The notes below the pieces were generated by a model that did no database searches, had not been told where the DNA came from, and worked only from the letters and a program-made list of their open reading frames with translations. Positions 11,484 to 24,754 of a stretch of 64,000 nucleotides of DNA are shown here, one piece after another. Position 1 is the first letter of the stretch, and each line of letters begins with the position of its first letter. The translations under genes and the position numbers were made by a program. This DNA comes from Talpa occidentalis (Eukaryota > Chordata > Mammalia > Eulipotyphla > Talpidae): NCBI RefSeq assembly GCF_014898055.3, contig NW_023604861.1:97590083-97654082 (forward strand). The letters run 5' to 3'.

Positions 11484-12940
11484 CAAGAACACGTCAGAGA
11501 GTAATATTAAAAATACTAGTTTGTGACAACAGTTAATAGTCAGCAAGTGGTAACATTTTACTATACTGGCTTGAGATCTTTTTAAAGATGCCACCCAATT
11601 TCCTGTCCCCGCTCTGATTGTTGACAGACATTAACATAAATGCAGTTGGTCTGCAATTTGTTTTCTTCTCTCCATGCTGTTAACTACCTGTGGAAGCGGT
11701 TCATCCTCTTTGCTTTATCATTGGGTGGGAAGTGTCCCATTATATGAACTTTTCTCATCCTGATGGGCATTTAAGAGATGACCCTAGGTTCAAAGTTTCC
11801 ATGAATTCATGTGAGAGAGTACATCCTGGAATTGGGAAATAACCGTTAAATACATTAAAAGAGAGGTTTTCTCTTTCCAGCTTAAGTGCAGAGGTCTCCA
11901 GATACACAGCAGGGGTTAAATTACCAGTTTTCAAGAAAGAATTTCTTTGTCCATGAACTAATTTTTTTGTTTCTTCATTCATTCAACCCAAAACTGCTGA
12001 GCAGCTACCCTGTGTCAGGCCCCATGCTGGCTTCTGGAACCGAAATCCTAGAGGTTTGTAGAGACGGCAGAGCCAGGAATGTCTGGATGCTCTGCCTTAG
12101 TGAAGATGGAAGAAAAGGGCTGCCCAGATGTTTTTGCCACAAGGAGGCTGCAGAGTGGGGGCCACATGGATATTCTGGCTTGGACAAAGCCAACCTGCAA
12201 CAATGAATGAGCTCAGCACATTCTATTTCACCTAAAGCCTGAACTGCCCCACCAAAAGAGATCCCCCCCTCCCAAATTGTCCCATGGTGCAAACTGTTAC
12301 TATTAATATTCAGAACCCTATTTAAATGAGTTCAGGAGGCTAAGGGTGTCCATGATGCATAAATCAACAAACCACGCAACCCAACATACGTTGCATCTCC
12401 CATGGGAGATGATGCTGTTTTCCCCACGGTAGAACTGAGAAGGTTCTCCAGAGGCTGATTTAGGATTCGGGAAGTGCACAGGAGTCTCTCGATGAGCACA
12501 CTCTCCTATCTGCCCTCCTCTGACACTTGTTTTTGAAGAAACTCATGTATTGTTGAAATAACTGATCGCTTTTGTTTGAGGCCAACGGAACTGACTAGTT
12601 CCCTGGTTCAGAGGCCCCACACCCCACATGGTGATAGATGTTGTCTGCTAATTGCTGTGAAAGGGAACTGTTGCTCTGTCTAGTTGAATGGCCGTGTTCA
12701 GCGGATGCAGGGCTTTTTCATGCATTGAGTATTTCTGGGGACCCACTATCGCCTGGCTCTGTGAGAGACACCAGGGACATAGCCATGACTCAGACTAACT
12801 TGGTCCCTGCCCAGGGGAAAACCACAAGAAGAATACCATCATGGTCTGATGGGGGAGAGGAAGACAGGGACCATGGGAGCACTAAGCAGGCACTATCCCA
12901 GTCCTGGAGGGACAGGAGAAGCCTTCGGGAACAGAAGGAC
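11484..12940. other. Unique stretch with faint ancient repeats
   Basis: Segments at 11974-12043 ('attcattcaaccc', 'ccctgtgtcaggccccatgc') and 12725-12825 ('cctggctctgtgagagacac', 'ttggtccctgccc') have the wording of ancient mammal-wide repeats, but I cannot assign a family. No gene is supported. Confidence 0.4.
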
Positions 12941-13454
12941 TGTGGTGGTTAATTTTATAGGTCAATTTGACTGGCCTTAGGGATACGCACTTAGCTGGTA
13001 AATATTCTGTGCCTGCCAAGGTCTCTCTGGAAGAGATTAGCATTTGAATCAGTAGACTGAGTAAGGCAGATGATGGGCCCCAGTGAGGGAAGGCTTCATC
13101 CAGCTGACCCACTGAGACTGCGTACCCAGCTAGAACAAAAAGGCAGAGGAAGGGTGAATTCTCTCACTCTCTCTCTCTCTGCCTGAGCTGAAATATCCAT
13201 CTTCTCCTGTCTCTGGGACATGACTCCTAGTTCCTGGCCTTTCAAACTCAGATCAGTATTTACACCGCCAGCTCCCTGATTCTGAAGCTTTCAGGCTGGG
13301 ATTAAATCATGCCACTAGCTTTCCCAGTAGGCCAGCGTGCAGCAATAGATTGTGTGACTTTTCAGCCTCTGTAACATTGTAAGCCAATTCCTATAATAAA
13401 TGTCCTTTTCCATGCATGTATACAAGTCCTCTGGGGAACCCTGAAGAATACACA
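12941..13454 (+). mobile_element. MaLR-like solo LTR, near full length
   Basis: It starts TGTGGTGGTTAATTTTATAG with TG and ends near 'gaagaatacaca' with CA. Internal words typical of this LTR type include 'gaagagattagcatttgaat', 'cagtagactgagtaaggcag', 'agaacaaaaaggcagagg' and 'ccaattcctataataaatg', the last containing the AATAAA-like polyadenylation signal. A (TC)n run sits inside at 13165-13183. No internal retroviral sequence adjoins it, so it is a solo LTR. The subfamily name is uncertain, and no clear target duplication was found. Confidence 0.75.
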
Positions 13455-16400
13455 GACCAAAATGTAAAGATGGGAAGGTGAGACCAAGCTTGAGTGAAGT
13501 CTCAAAAGTCTGGCCTCTGAAAGGAGTAAAAGGCATCCGGGAGCAGAAACCAAAGAAACAAGGAATAAAAAGCAAGCCACAACCAGACTCTGTTCCTGAT
13601 TCAGAGCAAAAATGTCCCTAGAAAGGCAGACAAGTAAAGGAGCAGGAGACAATTCTCATCTCATGTCCCTGAGCTTGGCGTTCTCCTATGGGTGGGGTGG
13701 CTGTGCAGAGGGTTTATCCTAGGTTTCCTCTTGCACCTTTCAAATCTCTCCAGGCATGATGGGGGTAGAGTGCCCTATCAGAGGGAGCCAGTGCTCAGGC
13801 CTGTTTGCACTCAAACCTCAGCACTATGTTTATTTATAAGGTCATTTCAGACTCTGGCCCATTTGGTGACCAGACACTGAGCCCGTCCTTCCTCGTGGCG
13901 GACATCGGACCCACCAGCAGGCTCTGCAGTGGAGGCTCAGGGCCGAAGACAATGGGAGCTTTGATCCCAGGAGCCATACAGATGCCAAGTCTGGAATTAA
14001 AGGATGACTCTTTACCCAATTCACACTTTTACCCAACAAGCCAGTGAGACAGTGCAATGTCTGGAGGCCTCAAAGGCCCTGGCGGCTGTCCTCTCCTGCG
14101 TTTGATCCTGCTGGTGAAGGCCACCGGCTCAGGTTGTAAACTCTGTACTTTATTCAAAGTCTTTTGGCTCTGGAAGTGGCCCCAAAGCACACTTGCACTT
14201 CCTTTGCAGTGACTTTATGACACTATTTTCCTTAGTGTATGCATAGGAATGAGGAAAAAATGGGACAATTTTAATGTCAGGACACAAGTTACCACTTAAG
14301 GTAAAGCTTCAACTATGAAGCCCTGTTGAAAAAAATAAGCAGAGCTTATGGGACACAGCCTTTCTCTCGGGGAGGGAGCAGGGAAGAGTGAGACCAAGGG
14401 GTCTGCAGTGGGGCTTTGTGAAAGGTTGAGCTGCCACGTTCAAGGAAATAGTTCCCTGCCCACTGCAAGGTTTTGTCTTGTTTATTGCTCTGTTTCAGAA
14501 TCCTGGAAAGACAGAAGGTAGTGGCAGAAATACCTTGAAACTTTTGATTCTAGGGCCCAGTGAGGAGACTGTCAACATTCATTGCAAACTCCACCTCAAC
14601 CCTCTGGGATGAAGACCTACCCAAGGCTGGGGTAGAACCTTCTCCAAGGCTGGCTATGTGCACTGATGTTGATTTGACAGTTGCTGAATTGCCTTATTGT
14701 CAAAATCCCTTCCTCTGCCTGTGAGACCCAGATTCCCTCTTCCTCACCTTTCCTCTCTGGTGTCCCAGATGGAGGGCAAAGTGGGAACTGACAGAGAAAG
14801 AGGGGAGGGGCCTGGCTTACCAGCCAGGGGCCTCTGCAGGCTCCAAGTCATGGTCTTCATGGTAAAGCTCTTGTCTTTCTTTGGAAAGCTCCCAAAGGTG
14901 GAGAGGGCCTGGGATTGCTTTGGATGGTAACCCTAAGAAGTAACCCCAAGACCAGAGCCTGGGGATTGCATAGCCCCAAACACAATACATAGAGGGAACT
15001 CCCTGGTGGGTATGAGTGCTAGCGGAGCCTGCAGGATGGCACAAGGGAGGAAGGGCCAGGGCAGTGGGCATGAGGACCATGAGGCCGGTCTGGACAGCCT
15101 TCCCACAGTTACCAGGGCATAAGCTCCACCCAACCAGGGACGCAGGGTCCCAAGCCCAAGAATTCACTACAGAGGTTCCCGACGTACCATGGTTCAATTT
15201 AGGAGTTTTCAACTTTATGATGCTGTAGCACGTTCAGAAATCTCTTCTCGGGATAGTAGTATGAGGAAGGGCCTCCCTCATGGAGCAGAGCGGTGACAGA
15301 AGCTGCGGCTCCCAGCCAGCTCTGTGAACACAAGGATAGACAACAAACATTCTACATTCTGTCTTTCACTTTCAATACAGTCTTCAATGAACTACACGAG
15401 ATGCTCACACTTAAATATAACACAGGCATGGAGCCAAGAGATTTTGCGAATGTTAAGTGTTCTGAGCACGTTTAAGGCAGGCTGGGTTAAGCCATGATGT
15501 CTGGGGGTTAGGTGCACTGAAGACATGTTTAACTTGTGGTGGGTTTATCCTCATATGTCCAGGAAGATCTGTAGAAAAACAGCAGCAAGAAGGAGACAGA
15601 AAACGGGCCCATGATTGCGTCAGCCATCAGCACTCGTGTAGCTCTGAGCTTCTTGATAAGGAAAGGGAAAATAAATAGGAAAACAGAGTGGTATGTAACT
15701 CCTATTGTCTAATAAAAGAAAACATTCCAATTCTTTGGGGAATTTTTTTTTCCTGGCAACAAATTCTTGGAAGAATTTATGTGACAGAACACCCAGGGGA
15801 ACATCTTCATGTTGGGAAGGAGGCCACCTAGTCTGGAGCTCTCAGAAATTCCAGTGTGCATGAGGGAGGAGGGCCAGGCTATTCCGTGGCTTGGGAGGCT
15901 GGAAGGCAGGGGTGGGGGAGGGGCGGGGGGTGAGTGATCAGAGCTGTCCTCAAGGGAGGGAGGTGGGGAGGCACTCCAGAGACTCAAAGTGGAGCCAGAG
16001 ACCATGGCAAACACCACACCCTGCATCTCTTCACCAGCTGTTCTGTCCTGCTCTATGGTATGCACTATCCTTCAGGTCAACAGAGAGAAGGGAACCAGGA
16101 GGACATGAGCTGCTCCCCGGCCTGGGCCTGCAGGAGGAGGGGAATTAAGAGGGTCAGAATCAGAGGTCAGAGTTTCAGCAAAGCAGGAAAGTGCCCTGGG
16201 CCTTTGGGAGAAAGGGAGGAATGAGGGTAGCTGATAGGTGTAAGGGCCACAGCTCTCGGGCCTCTGCAGGCTAAGGACCCTCGGATGGTCAAGGCGGAGA
16301 AAGTGAAGTGCAAAAGGCCTACAGAAAGAAGGGGGGAGGGCTTACAAGTGAGAGGAGAAGAAGGAGGTGCAGGGAAGGGAGGAGGAGAGGAGAGGAGGGG

Positions 16401-19028
16401 GAGAGAGGAAGGAGGGAAAGGTTGGCAAGGGGAGAGGGGGAGGGGAGGGAGAGGGAGAGCTGGAGAAGGGGACAGGGAGGGAGGGAGGTGGGAGAGGCAG
16501 AGAGAAATGGAAGCTGCAGGATAGGAAGCCTGACAGGAGGCAGAGCCAAGGTTGTGATTAGGAATTCTGCTTTTCTGATGCTCACCTTAGAACCATTGTA
16601 TAGGGCCTCCCTCATAAAACAAAAACTGACCACCAAGGGGGTTGTGGGGGGGTGTAGGGGAGGAGGGCATGGGGGGAGAGGAACTGTCCAAGTGGGAAGT
16701 CTCAGGAGCTGGCTCCCAGGACACTGGTGGTTTAGGGATGTTTCCTGTTAAAAAGCCATGTTGGCAGAATGAGGGAAGGCAAGAGCACCTGAGGGAAATA
16801 GTCCACAAAGGGGTCTGTGAGGACTTTCCCTGGGGACATGGAACTGGGCAAAGGGACATCTGTAGAAGCTGTGGGTGACTCGGCCCTCATCCCTTAAGAA
16901 CCCCCCACCACCCCGCCTGTGATAAAGTCACACAAGACTGGGGGGAGCAGGGGAGAGAAAAATCAACAAACCAAGGGGTTAGGTATGGGACTGGGAGTCA
17001 GATGTGTCTGCCTGGTTCCTCTGCTACCAACTTGTCCACCTGAGTGTCAGCTGCCTCCTCAAAGCTTTCCCCCTCCCTCCCTGCAACCGAGTCACCTCAG
17101 GCCCAGCAGGGCTGAGGGCACTCACCCCTCCACTCCCATGCCCAGAAGAAGCACAGATGCTGCAGGGAACAGAAAAAATCCTAAAAAGAGGTCTATTTGA
17201 CGCCGAGATTTCAGGAAGACACGCTATGCAGAAACGACTCAGCCAAGCAAACTGCAAGGCCAACATCATCCTGTTTGAGTCTATTTTGAAATCTCTTCCC
17301 CTTCTCCTTCTGTCCTGAATTTACAGTAAACTGTAAGGATTTAGAAGCTGATTTAAATGTTTAAATAACACAAACCACTGTTCCATTAGCGTGAATAAGA
17401 AATTAACTTGTTAATATTATGATCCTTAAAGTATTATTAAAAAATTGCAAGTCTTCATGAGAAAAAAAAAAAATCTAGTTCTGCTTAAAATACCACTTTA
17501 CAGAAATGCCTGAATTTTCATGAGAAAAAAAACCTCAGGTTTGGGATCTGCCTCTGGTGTCCACACATGAGCACTTTTCTGGAAAGAGCCATGACTCAGC
17601 TTATTCAAAATAGTGTGAGTTCTCGTCAACGATTCAAAACTCATCCTGGGCACGTACCCTGTGACCGCTGTGTCACCTCCGTAACATCTGCTCGAAGTGT
17701 GTCCCAATTCTACTGACTCATGGGGAAACCACAGGCTGCAAATGGCCAGGAGCTCACACATAGGATGGGCTTCATGTCACCTGCAGGGTGACTCAGCGAC
17801 CCGCAGATGCCATTACAGAAGAGTGGAGATGTTGACAAGCGGGCGGCTTGTCCACGAGAAAACATGTAAGCCTGTTCATTTGATGATTTCGGTGATACAC
17901 AGCTGGTCAAGTATAAACTGGCAATAGCTCCAAGCAAGTTGGTCAAACTCAGTTGTTTCTTTGGCGCAGGCGTCAAGGCTCCTCTGAAAGAGGCAAAGGC
18001 AGTTGCATGTTCGCAGTCCTTGGCCAGGGCCCGAGCACTGTCTGCAGGCCTTTGTGTGGGTGCTGAGTCAAACCTTTCTCAGGTCTGCTCCCCACCTCAT
18101 TTTCTCCTGCAACAAGTAACAGGGTTGCTGCAACTGAGCAAAAAGGGAAGAGGCTCAGCCAGAACTAAGCAAATGTCTACAAGTTGTCTCAGGTCCTCCT
18201 GTGACCCTGCTCCTGTGCCACAGTCCTGCCACCCACTTTGGGAACCTCCCCTGGAGCGAGTGGCCACGGAACCCATCATCCCAGGCCCACCAAAACGTAG
18301 AGCCAAGAGCAGCTGGAGTTTGTACTTTGGTGCGTTTAATGGTCAGGGTGATCTGAGTTCCAGGCAACTCTGGGTAGTGTGACCACAGTTGGGGAGAGAG
18401 GATATTTGGCACAGTTTATCTTTCCAATACACAGAGATGGTATCAGCATGATCCCCAAGCCCTGTGACAAATGTGGCTCCCAGTCCTCTGAAAGGTCATC
18501 TCTGACTACAAGGGGATCCTCTCCTGGGAAGAGCCAGGTCTAGTCACTCAGGACTTCTGTTATGTGTCAGGACCATCAAGCCTCTCTGGGTCCAAAGCTG
18601 CTCTTGGGGATAACTGGTTTAGAGGGGGATCCCCGAAATGGCCAAACTGGGGCTCTCAGGAGCACTATAGAGGCTCAGAGATTTAGGAACAGGTGATTAT
18701 CACCAAGCCTTGGGATCAGGCAAACCCTTCCAGGAGTCAGCTTTTCTGTTAAGCTTTGAGGAGTCTGAAGCTCCCGGGTTTGAGTGATTTTTCTTCTGTT
18801 GCTCTCCCATGTTCTGGGTTTCTCCACACAATGCTTCAGCAACCCAGTTATAACTCAGCCCTGTTATCCCTCAATTCTCATCCTCTGGACCTTCCTCTGT
18901 TGCACCATCGCCACTCCACAGTAATACTTGGTATCTCCTCATCTGGAGAAATTTCCTTTTGAGAACCCCCAGTGCTTAGTCATTGGGGTCACTAACTCAG
19001 AACCAAATGAAAGTGACTGATATTTCCT
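13455..19028. other. Long unique non-coding stretch
   Basis: No gene or element is confidently recognisable across about 5.5 kb. Notable contents are G-rich runs near 15905-15935, a purine tract at 16324-16510, more G runs at 16624-16682 and an AT-rich block at 17330-17475. Short open frames up to 147 codons occur but lack family features or conserved splice context that I can see. Weak remnants of old repeats may be missed. Confidence 0.45.
16324..16510 (+). repeat. GGA-rich purine tract
   Basis: Almost uninterrupted purine for about 190 bp, made of GAGG, GGGA and GGAA words with a few C and T interruptions. Such polypurine/polypyrimidine DNA is prone to triplex (H-DNA) formation. It generates spurious open frames rich in R, G and E on one strand and in L, S and P on the other. 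Confidence 0.85.
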
Positions 19029-19044
19029 AGAAAATGCAATAAAG

Positions 19045-19328
19045 GGGGCCTCCCTTGTGGTGCAAGGGGTTAAGTCTCAGCACTATGAAGTGTTGGCAGC
19101 CATCACAGCACGAGTTCGATCTCCAGCCAGGGAGCTGACCCACATGGCACAGCAGATCTCTCCTGTCTCGCCAGCTGCTCCCCTCAGCAGTGTATTTTAG
19201 TAGATCTGCCTGTTCTGCTCCCCACTCTCTCTGGGGAATCTTCTCACCTCCCCCTGTCCTGTACCTGTGGCCTATACCCCAGTTCTTATATGCATAAATA
19301 AATAAAAATAAATCTTGAAAAAAAAAAA
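19045..19328 (+). mobile_element. tRNA-derived SINE (A-type head)
   Basis: The head 'ggggcctcccttgtggtgca' is followed by B box 'gagttcgatct', the body words 'cagatctctcctgtctcgcc' and 'ctcagcagtgta', and a tail of 'ataaataaataaaaataaat' then A12. The target duplication is 16 bp with one mismatch: 'agaaaatgcaataaag' at 19029-19044 and 'agaaaatacaataaag' at 19329-19344. Confidence 0.95.
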
Positions 19329-19516
19329 AGAAAATACAATAAAGCCACACAAATACACAATTTGGGGACATTAATAAAACTTTGAATCCAGATTAACAGC
19401 CTCTGGATGCATGAGCTTCTGGCCCACGTGCAGATAACAATTCCCCCATTCACCTGCGCTTTCTGGCACCAAATGCAAAATGAGCCATTAGGAAGGATCT
19501 TTCTTGGACCTGACCC

Positions 19517-19553
19517 ATATATATATATATAATATATTATATTATATATATAT
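19517..19553. repeat. (AT)n microsatellite
   Basis: Alternating AT with two TAAT/ATTA interruptions; self-complementary, so it can extrude a cruciform. Confidence 0.9.
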
Positions 19554-20118
19554 GAGAATCTAATGAAAACCATGGACTTATTCTAATACATCTAAAATGC
19601 AGTGTTCATTTCAATAGTTTCAGACTCCTCCTAAAACCCATTCATGAAAATTCAACTTTGCTTTCTGATGACCTTTAATTAATTGTGAGTCCAAGCACCT
19701 TCCTCCCTTGATACCCCAATTCAGATGGTTCCTCCATCAAATTGAGCCTCCCCTAAATTACCAGGTGGAAATCCTTTCCCTTTGCTTGAGTTCTATGCTC
19801 ATTCTGTAGCTCTTCACCCTGTGACCCTCGGGGTCAAGGCCACAGGTTCCCAATACCTTTTGCCATGGCACCTAGGTGACAATTGACATTCCATTTTTGA
19901 GTGGAGCTCATAGAATAAGAGATTAGGGTTCTTTTTTTCAAAACATTGGACATTTGCATCTCTCTACCCAAATGTTAAAGCAGGTTGAGCAACAACTTGG
20001 TTGGATATAAGTTATCTTACTGGATTAAAAGCATAATAGATGTAGGAAAATGGCCATGGGTATAATTCTATGTAAGGAGACACCATTAAGAGTGAGAATT
20101 TTTAATCTGCAAGAATGG

Positions 20119-20165
20119 ATATATATATATATATATCCATATATATATATATATATATATCCATG

Positions 20166-20198
<33 letters not shown>

Positions 20199-20239
20199 TC
20201 ATACCATGTATACACACACACACACACACACACACACAT
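20119..20239. repeat. Compound (AT)n-(AC)n microsatellite
   Basis: Three AT blocks separated by 'ccat' or 'ccatgt', then two AC blocks separated by 'tcataccatgta'. About 120 bp in total. The TATCCATATA interruption recurs, suggesting expansion of a larger unit. Likely highly polymorphic. Confidence 0.93.
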
Positions 20240-20459
20240 GTGAAGAGGATATATTATAATATGAAGGAAATCATGAAAGCTCAATAGCACACATTGAAAT
20301 TTGCTTACCAAAATTGAAAATACTGAAATTAGGGGGCTTACAAAAATTGAAAGACACAGTATCTTCTACACTAATTTATGTAGTAGGTAAGAGAAACACA
20401 TGGCCTTCATTATCCTGAAAGGTGATGTAAGTCTCAGACCTTACTAGTCTCAAGAAAGA

Positions 20460-22265
20460 TTTAGAGATTGCTGGAAGAAATTAAAGAAGCTTTAAATAAA
20501 AGGGAACATATTCTGTGTTCATAGGTAGGAAGACTTAATATTGCTAAAATGTGAAGACTACCCAAAATAATCTACAGATTCAGCACTATCCCTAACAAAT
20601 AGAAAAGCATAATTTCAAACTCATATAGAATCTGAAGGGTCTCTAACTATCCAACATAATCTTATGTTGAGAGAACTTACCTTCCTGACTTTTTTCAAAG
20701 CTACAGAAATTCAAACAGCATGGTACTGGTATAAGAGTGGACATATAGATAAATAGAATTTAATTAAGACTCCAGAACCAAACCTACACATCTCTGGCCA
20801 ACTGATTTTTGACAAGAGTGCCAAGCCTATCCAGCAAGGAAAGAAAAATGGTGCTGGCACAACTGGATGTCCACACACAAAAGAATGAATTTGAACTTCA
20901 ACATCATACCATACACAGAAATTAACTCAAAATGGATCAATGGCTTTAATGCAACAATAAAATCAATAAAACTCAGGGAAGAAAACATAAGACTAAATCT
21001 TCATGACGTCATGTTTGACAATGGATTTTTTTTTTAAGATTTATTTATTTATTTATACAAATACTGGGTACAGTCAGAAGCACGGGAGGGTGAGAGAATT
21101 CACTGAGCCAGAGCGGGGAGCAGAGCAGGCAGAAGGACCGAAGTACACTGCTGAGGGGAGCAGCGGGCGGCAGGAGAGGTCTGTGCGCCATGTGGGACCC
21201 TCGCCCTGTGACTGGGGATCGAACCGGCACTGCAGAGGCTGAGGGCAGCTTCACAACCCAGTGCTCAACCGCTGCACCACCGGGGAGGCCCTGAGAATGG
21301 ATTTTTAGATTTGACACCAAAGGCTTAAGCAACAAAAGAGAAAAATATGTTAGTTAGACTTTATCAAAATTATAAACTCTGGGGCATCAAAGGACATTAT
21401 TAAGAAAGTAAGCAGACAATCTATAGAACATTAGAAAATACTTGCAAATTGTATATTTGTTAAGGATTTAATATCTGAAATATATAAACTACTCTAACTT
21501 AACAATGAAAAGACAATTCAATTTTAAATTGTTCAAAAATAGATATTTCTTCAAAGAAATGTCCAACCTGGCCAAAAAGCAACTAAAGAGAATTACCATC
21601 ATGAATTACTAGAGAAAAGCCTATCAAAACCACAATGACACCTCACTTCACATATTATTCACTGATGATCATAATCATGATATAGAAAATGACAAGTGTT
21701 AGACAGTGTGTGGTGAAACTTGAACTTATGTACTTTGTTGATGGGGTTGAAAGATGGTGCAGCTGCTATGGAAAGTAGGTTGTTCCTCAAAAACCAAACA
21801 TAGAATTACTGTATGACTCAGCTAGGTATGTATCTAATAGAATTGAAAATAGGCACTAAAATAGTCATTTGTATGCCAGTGCTACACAATTATTCACAAT
21901 AACTAAAAGGTAGAAACAATTCAAATGTCTATCAACAGATAATTAGATGAACAAAATGTGATATATCCACACAATGGAATACTATTCAGTCTCAAAAAGG
22001 AGCAAAGACCTGATATATATTACAACAGGGATGAACTTTGAAAACTGTGCTAATTGAAATGAGTGGGACACAAATGGGCAAAATCAGATTCCACTTAGAT
22101 GAGGACCCTAGTATAAGAAAATTCCGAGACAGAAAGTGGAATGGTGGTTACCAAGTTGGGGGAAGGGGAGGGAAGGGGTTAATGGACATAGACTTTCTGC
22201 ACAATATGATGAAAAGTTTTGGAAACAGATCCTGGTGATGATTGTACAACACTGTGAATGTACTT
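20460..22265 (+). mobile_element. LINE-1 3' fragment (old L1M type), interrupted by a SINE
   Basis: This carries the end of L1 ORF2 and part of the 3' region. Successive recognisable parts are 'attcaaacagcatggtact', 'ccaactgatttttgacaaga', 'aatggtgctggcacaactgg', 'aaacttcaacatcatacc'-type text, 'actttatcaaaattataaac' and 'cacaatggaatactattcag', then a 3' part with 'gtggttaccaagttgggg' and 'acaacactgtgaatgtactt'. Frames are broken by many stops. A SINE on the minus strand lies at 21031-21293 with target duplications. The 5' limit is approximate. Confidence 0.88.
21031..21293 (-). mobile_element. tRNA-derived SINE (GC-rich subfamily) nested in LINE-1
   Basis: On the minus strand it begins 'gggcctccccggtggtgc' and keeps the B box ('gatcgaaccggcac' on the plus strand near 21218). 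The tail is 'ataaataaataaatctt' with A10. The target duplication 'aatggattttt' is at 21020-21030 and 21296-21306. It splits the LINE-1 at 20460-22265, so it is younger than that copy. Confidence 0.94.
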
Positions 22266-24754
22266 AAAAGGAAAATTTAGAGAATGGATTAGACCGACAT
22301 CCTGGGTCATGAGAACACGGCGGGATGAACCACTGGCCTTCATAGGCCACTGATGGTCCTACGGCTCATTCCTCAACAGTGTGAGTGGCAGGATCCCAGA
22401 CTGGAGACCCCAGTCAGCCATGGAGACCCCCTGGGATCCGTATGACCAAGGTGCGGGTAAGCATTTGGTTCTGCAGAGACAACTGTGATACCAGCAGTTG
22501 TGATACCGATGGATGTGGTAACTGAAGATATTCATTCTGCAGGCAAAACAGAACAGCCGTGAGCATTTCCCACAAACCCAGAGTTGCCGGCACATGTGTG
22601 CTTTAATGTGAAATCAACACTTTTTTAGAAGAATAACAGTCAAGGAAAGTACGTTCTATTAATTTACTGAAAAGAAAGAAAATCTCTTACATACACACAC
22701 ACACACACACACTCTCTCTCTCTCTCTCTCCTGAAAGAGAGCAACATCAATCACAGCTCTGGCCCCGCTCTCCTGAAGGAACACAGGCAGGCTGGCGTTA
22801 TTCCCACATGGCTACGGTAGTGGACCCCGTGGAATTTTCAAGTTGCTCACTGTAGGTTTGGCAGTGTCGGCAGCAGCATCAGCTGGGATGCATCATAGCA
22901 TCATACTAAGAAAGAGACCCCAGCTTGTTCCAACAGAAGAATACAGTAGAAGATGATAGGGGCTTTGGGAGGAGGGACCTGGGCTTCTCTAGGGGGCTGG
23001 AGAGCAGGACACACAACCTGTGCCTGTGGAAGGGTGCCCTCCGTGCAAGTTCACAGCTGGACCCTTGGTCCCTGCCCTTGTACACCCTAGGGGAGGGCCT
23101 CTAACAGGCACTCCGGCAGTTCGTGAGGGGTCACCTACCAGGACAAGAAGAGAAAGGCTTCTGCTCCTTAGATATCGTGGTGGAGGTGGCATCTAAGGTT
23201 ATTCTTCCACGCACAGCACCCAGTAGGGGGAAAGTCATACCCAAAAGGAAACTGGGGGGAGGGTCCAACAGAAATCAGGAATGGATGAGGGGCAGTTCCA
23301 AAATCTTCCTGGATAAAAAAACCCATATCCCACTAGACTAAGAAGCCAGAGCAGCATCATACGGGGCTTTATGAGTATTTCTTCTCCAGGGTATGTTTGT
23401 GCATCTGGAGTAGCTGATGCCTCATGGGAAATTCATGGGTTTTTAACTTTGGCAGAACAGCCAAGCTCCCCTGCTTTCCCATCAAATCTTGGCTGCTGCT
23501 GCCCAAGGTCCTCCTGAGGCCAAGTAGGAGAAGTTCTGGGCCGTGCTCAGAGAAAACTCGTGGAGGGACACCCTCACCCCATATAGTGGAAGCATCCAGA
23601 TATCTCCCTCTTCTCCAGGCACAACAGATCTTCAGGACATAGAGAAGGTCCTGCTCGAGTGAGTGCCAGGTGTGACCTGTTCCTGGTCTCAGCAACCTGC
23701 ATATGTGTGCCGGTACCAGGTCAAAGGCTGGGCGGGCAGCCAAGAGAGGATCAGGGCCCAGCTGGCAGAGAATGCCCTTGGGGTGAGTTGGGCTGGGGGA
23801 TGGGGGGCACAGTAGGATTGCAACAGCAGGGACTGAGGTCAAGCACACAGAGAAGGGTAACAGAGTGTTTGGCCATGCTGGCGACCAGGAGAGAAAAAGA
23901 AAATAAGCTGACTCTATGCCAAGCTCATCGCCAGCAGAGACAGACCAATTCTCATAGAGATTCCATTAAGCAGCTGAGAAAGTGGGCAAAGGTCAGAAGG
24001 CAGCCTGTGAGGGGCACAGACAGCTCTGAACCCCTCAGATAGGTGGAACCAGTGAAGAGGACTGGAACAGTGACAGGGTTTGGAGGATGAATTTGCTTGG
24101 ATGGGGGAAAGCCTTCTTGGGAGCTAGGATTGAGGTGAACATTGCCATCCCCGGGGAGTAGGGCTTAAGCCGCCTAAGTTTTTATTTCTCCCTTTCCTCT
24201 CTGCTCCTACAATGACTAACACGTGCCTCGAAGAAACATTTGAACTTTGACACCATGACAGAAGCCAGGTTTCTCCTCAGTGACCCTTTCAAGGTGACTG
24301 GAATTCAAGGCTAATGCATGACTTGACAGGTGTCCATCCGGCAGGAGGTGGCTCTCACAGTGCCATCACGGGGGAGGATAGTTTGTGTGTGAATGGAGGT
24401 AAAGTGGATCTCAGAATGGGTTTCTTAAAAAGCCTTTAGTGCCCTATGCTGGATGCTCACCCTCCAGCCACAGGCCTTATTGGCACAGTCCCTGTCCCCC
24501 AGCTCTGGTCTGCAGAGGCAGCAGAAACGCTGGGCAGAGGGTCTGAGGATGGTGCCCTGAGATCAGTCCTTCTGACCCTCTGGCCTCACCTGAGTCAGGT
24601 GTGGTGAGATCATCCTGGGCTTGTCCCCTAGGGAGGCACTTGCTGGCATGTGCTGAGAATGTTTTTCATGGTCCCTGGCCTGCCCTGGATTCATGCTCCC
24701 TCCCACATGGAGGTTTCCTTTCCCCCTGATATGTGCGATCTTCCAAACATGAAG
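22266..24754. other. Unique non-coding stretch
   Basis: Holds one microsatellite (22692-22731) and otherwise no repeat or gene I recognise. Open frames up to 159 codons (minus, 23848-23369) carry no recognisable domain. Confidence 0.45.
22692..22731. repeat. Compound (AC)n(TC)n microsatellite
   Basis: About ten AC units directly joined to about ten TC units. The AC part is a Z-DNA former and the TC part a triplex former. Confidence 0.93.

Noticed and set aside
15268..15340. Possible thirteenth SINE head ('gggcctccctcatggagcag')
   Set aside because: Only the first dozen bases resemble the family; no B box, body or tail follows.
16601..16616. Another 'gggcctccctc' word
   Set aside because: Isolated short match with no SINE body.
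16285..16751. Arg/Gly/Glu-rich frames of 79 and 147 codons
   Set aside because: They are translations of the polypurine tract.
20050..20311. Frames rich in Ile-Tyr, Thr-His and Cys-Val
   Set aside because: They are translations of the AT/AC microsatellite.
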